Shown here one piece after another: positions 14,386 through 15,491 of a stretch of 15,491 nucleotides of DNA. The position numbers and the translations under genes were made by a program. The first letter of the stretch is position 1. The number at the start of each line of letters is the position of its first letter. The stretch is from Chromatiales bacterium (GTDB taxonomy: Bacteria; Pseudomonadota; Gammaproteobacteria; Chromatiales; Chromatiaceae). A model generated the notes under the pieces. The model was not told the origin of the DNA. It ran no database searches and saw only the letters and a list, made by a program, of their open reading frames with translations. The DNA lies in the NCBI GenBank assembly GCA_024762485.1, contig JANTHH010000039.1, positions 1 to 15,491 of the forward strand, in the 5' to 3' direction.

Positions 14386-15491
14386 ATGAGACTCGCCTTC
14401 GGCAAACCATTCGAATCCCACAGTCTGAGGAGTCGTTACCTGCTCATCTCAGCGGCCACCGCGCTGATGCTGCTGGCCATCTCTGTCACCGCTTACCGAC
14501 ATATCAACCAGGTCAGCCACGAAAATACCCGCGCACTGATCTACACCGAACACCTGAACCGCTCCATCGACCGTATCCGCGAGGCCCTGCGTGCGGCCGA
14601 CATCGCCCTGCAGCACCAGATCAGTAATCCGTCGGACGACAGCAAGGCCGACATCCTCAGCAACATCAAGCTGGCACAGCGCATCATCGCCGAACTCTAC
14701 GATGGCGACGCCCCGCCCAATGCCACATGGACCCCCTATATCCACCAACTGGACGAGAACACCCGGACGCTGCGACAGGGGCTGGAGACATTCCTGCAAC
14801 TGCGCAAGGACCCCACCTGGATCTACCCCGCACTCCCCTTCATCTCCGGCAGCCTGCTGGAGGCCAACAATCGCTTCGAGGCGGCCCTCAGCCTCGCCAT
14901 CGACGAGACCGAGGAGGAGATGGACGATCCGGCCCAGTTCGCGATCTACCGCGAACTGAGCACCCTGCGCGACCTGTGGCGTCGCATGCTGCTCAATTTC
15001 CGCGCCGTGATGATCCGCTTTGCCGGGCTGCCCAACGTGGACCCCAGCGGCGAGGAACGGAACATCAGCGAGATCTACCAGGTCATCGACCAACGCCTGC
15101 AGCAGCTGATCCACAACGATCAGGGCCTGGAGTTCGGCCTGCTCACCGAGGATGCGCTCAGGGACATGCAGCAATCCGCCCGTGAGTGGTTCAACCACTT
15201 CACCCAGGTCAGGCAGCTGCGTGCCTCGAAGTCGTGGCGGGGTGACATCAACTATCTCGACAATGTGCTGCGCCCGCGCCAGAAGGCCGTCGAGGACAGC
15301 CTGCAACTGCTCGAGCAGGAGATCGCCGTCTGGTCGGCCAAGACCACCCAGGCCATGGCCGCCGCTGCCGAGCACATCAACCTGGTGCTGTGGTTCGTCT
15401 CAGCCTTCGGCCTGCTGTTCATCGTCGCGGTCTATTTCATGCTCGATCGCGGCGTTCTGGCGCCGGTGGCCAACGTCGCCAATGCCCTGGC
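14386..15491 (+). CDS. Membrane sensor protein, N-terminal part (periplasmic domain and start of HAMP)
   Basis: The frame stays open to the window end, so only the first 368 residues are visible. Layout: a short cytoplasmic basic N-terminus (1-17), TM1 at about 18-37, a large mostly helical periplasmic domain (about 38-328), TM2 at 331-353, then the start of a HAMP linker (LDRGVLAPVANVANAL, conserved Pro360). This is the build of transmembrane histidine kinases, diguanylate cyclases and chemoreceptors; the output domain is beyond the window, so the class cannot be given. The periplasmic part has long amphipathic helices, such as NRSIDRIREALRAADIALQ, compatible with a four-helix-bundle sensor, but its ligand is unknown. 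The ATG at 14386 is chosen because it leaves a normal short N-terminus before TM1; it lacks a good ribosome-binding site, and GTG at 14332 is the alternative. Confidence 0.82.
   Translation, partial: MRLAFGKPFESHSLRSRYLLISAATALMLLAISVTAYRHINQVSHENTRALIYTEHLNRSIDRIREALRAADIALQHQISNPSDDSKADILSNIKLAQRIIAELYDGDAPPNATWTPYIHQLDENTRTLRQGLETFLQLRKDPTWIYPALPFISGSLLEANNRFEAALSLAIDETEEEMDDPAQFAIYRELSTLRDLWRRMLLNFRAVMIRFAGLPNVDPSGEERNISEIYQVIDQRLQQLIHNDQGLEFGLLTEDALRDMQQSAREWFNHFTQVRQLRASKSWRGDINYLDNVLRPRQKAVEDSLQLLEQEIAVWSAKTTQAMAAAAEHINLVLWFVSAFGLLFIVAVYFMLDRGVLAPVANVANAL

Overview
This is a high-GC, gene-dense stretch of bacterial chromosome. Protein families and gene order point to a gammaproteobacterium: the run maf - rng - yhdP - (nit) - tldD matches the maf/yhdE-rng-yhdP-tldD block that follows mreBCD in Enterobacteria and Pseudomonas. 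A pyrophosphate-type phosphofructokinase beside an adenylate kinase-like gene fits Chromatiales-, Methylococcales- or Xanthomonadales-like lineages. The exact taxon cannot be fixed from the window. No rRNA, tRNA, CRISPR array, insertion sequence or phage gene is visible.

Region 1 (1-9582, + strand) is a housekeeping block that reads as one or two operons. It holds the 3' end of maf (nucleotide pyrophosphatase), rng (RNase G), yhdP (AsmA-like envelope protein), nit (C-N hydrolase, probably deaminated-glutathione repair), and tldD and pmbA, which overlap by ATGA and encode the two halves of the TldD/TldE protease.

Region 2 (9592-11939, - strand) converges on pmbA. Downstream to upstream it holds a GNAT acetyltransferase, a small DUF2905 membrane protein, and the most unusual gene of the window. 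That gene is an adenylate kinase-like protein with a four-cysteine zinc LID, a divergent P-loop and about 260 extra C-terminal residues of Lys/Ala-rich, histone H1-like sequence, encoded by in-frame 12-, 15- and 30-bp tandem repeats.

Region 3 (11940-13920) starts with a 233-bp divergent promoter region. It is followed on the + strand by an unrecognised 114-aa protein and a PPi-dependent 6-phosphofructokinase, closed by a strong GC hairpin. PPi-PFK and the kinase-like gene sit back to back, so central carbon and nucleotide-phosphate metabolism may be co-regulated here (inference).

Region 4 (13921-15491, + strand) holds a 69-aa unrecognised protein and the N-terminal half of a membrane sensor protein (two TM segments around a large periplasmic domain, then the start of HAMP) that runs off the window end.
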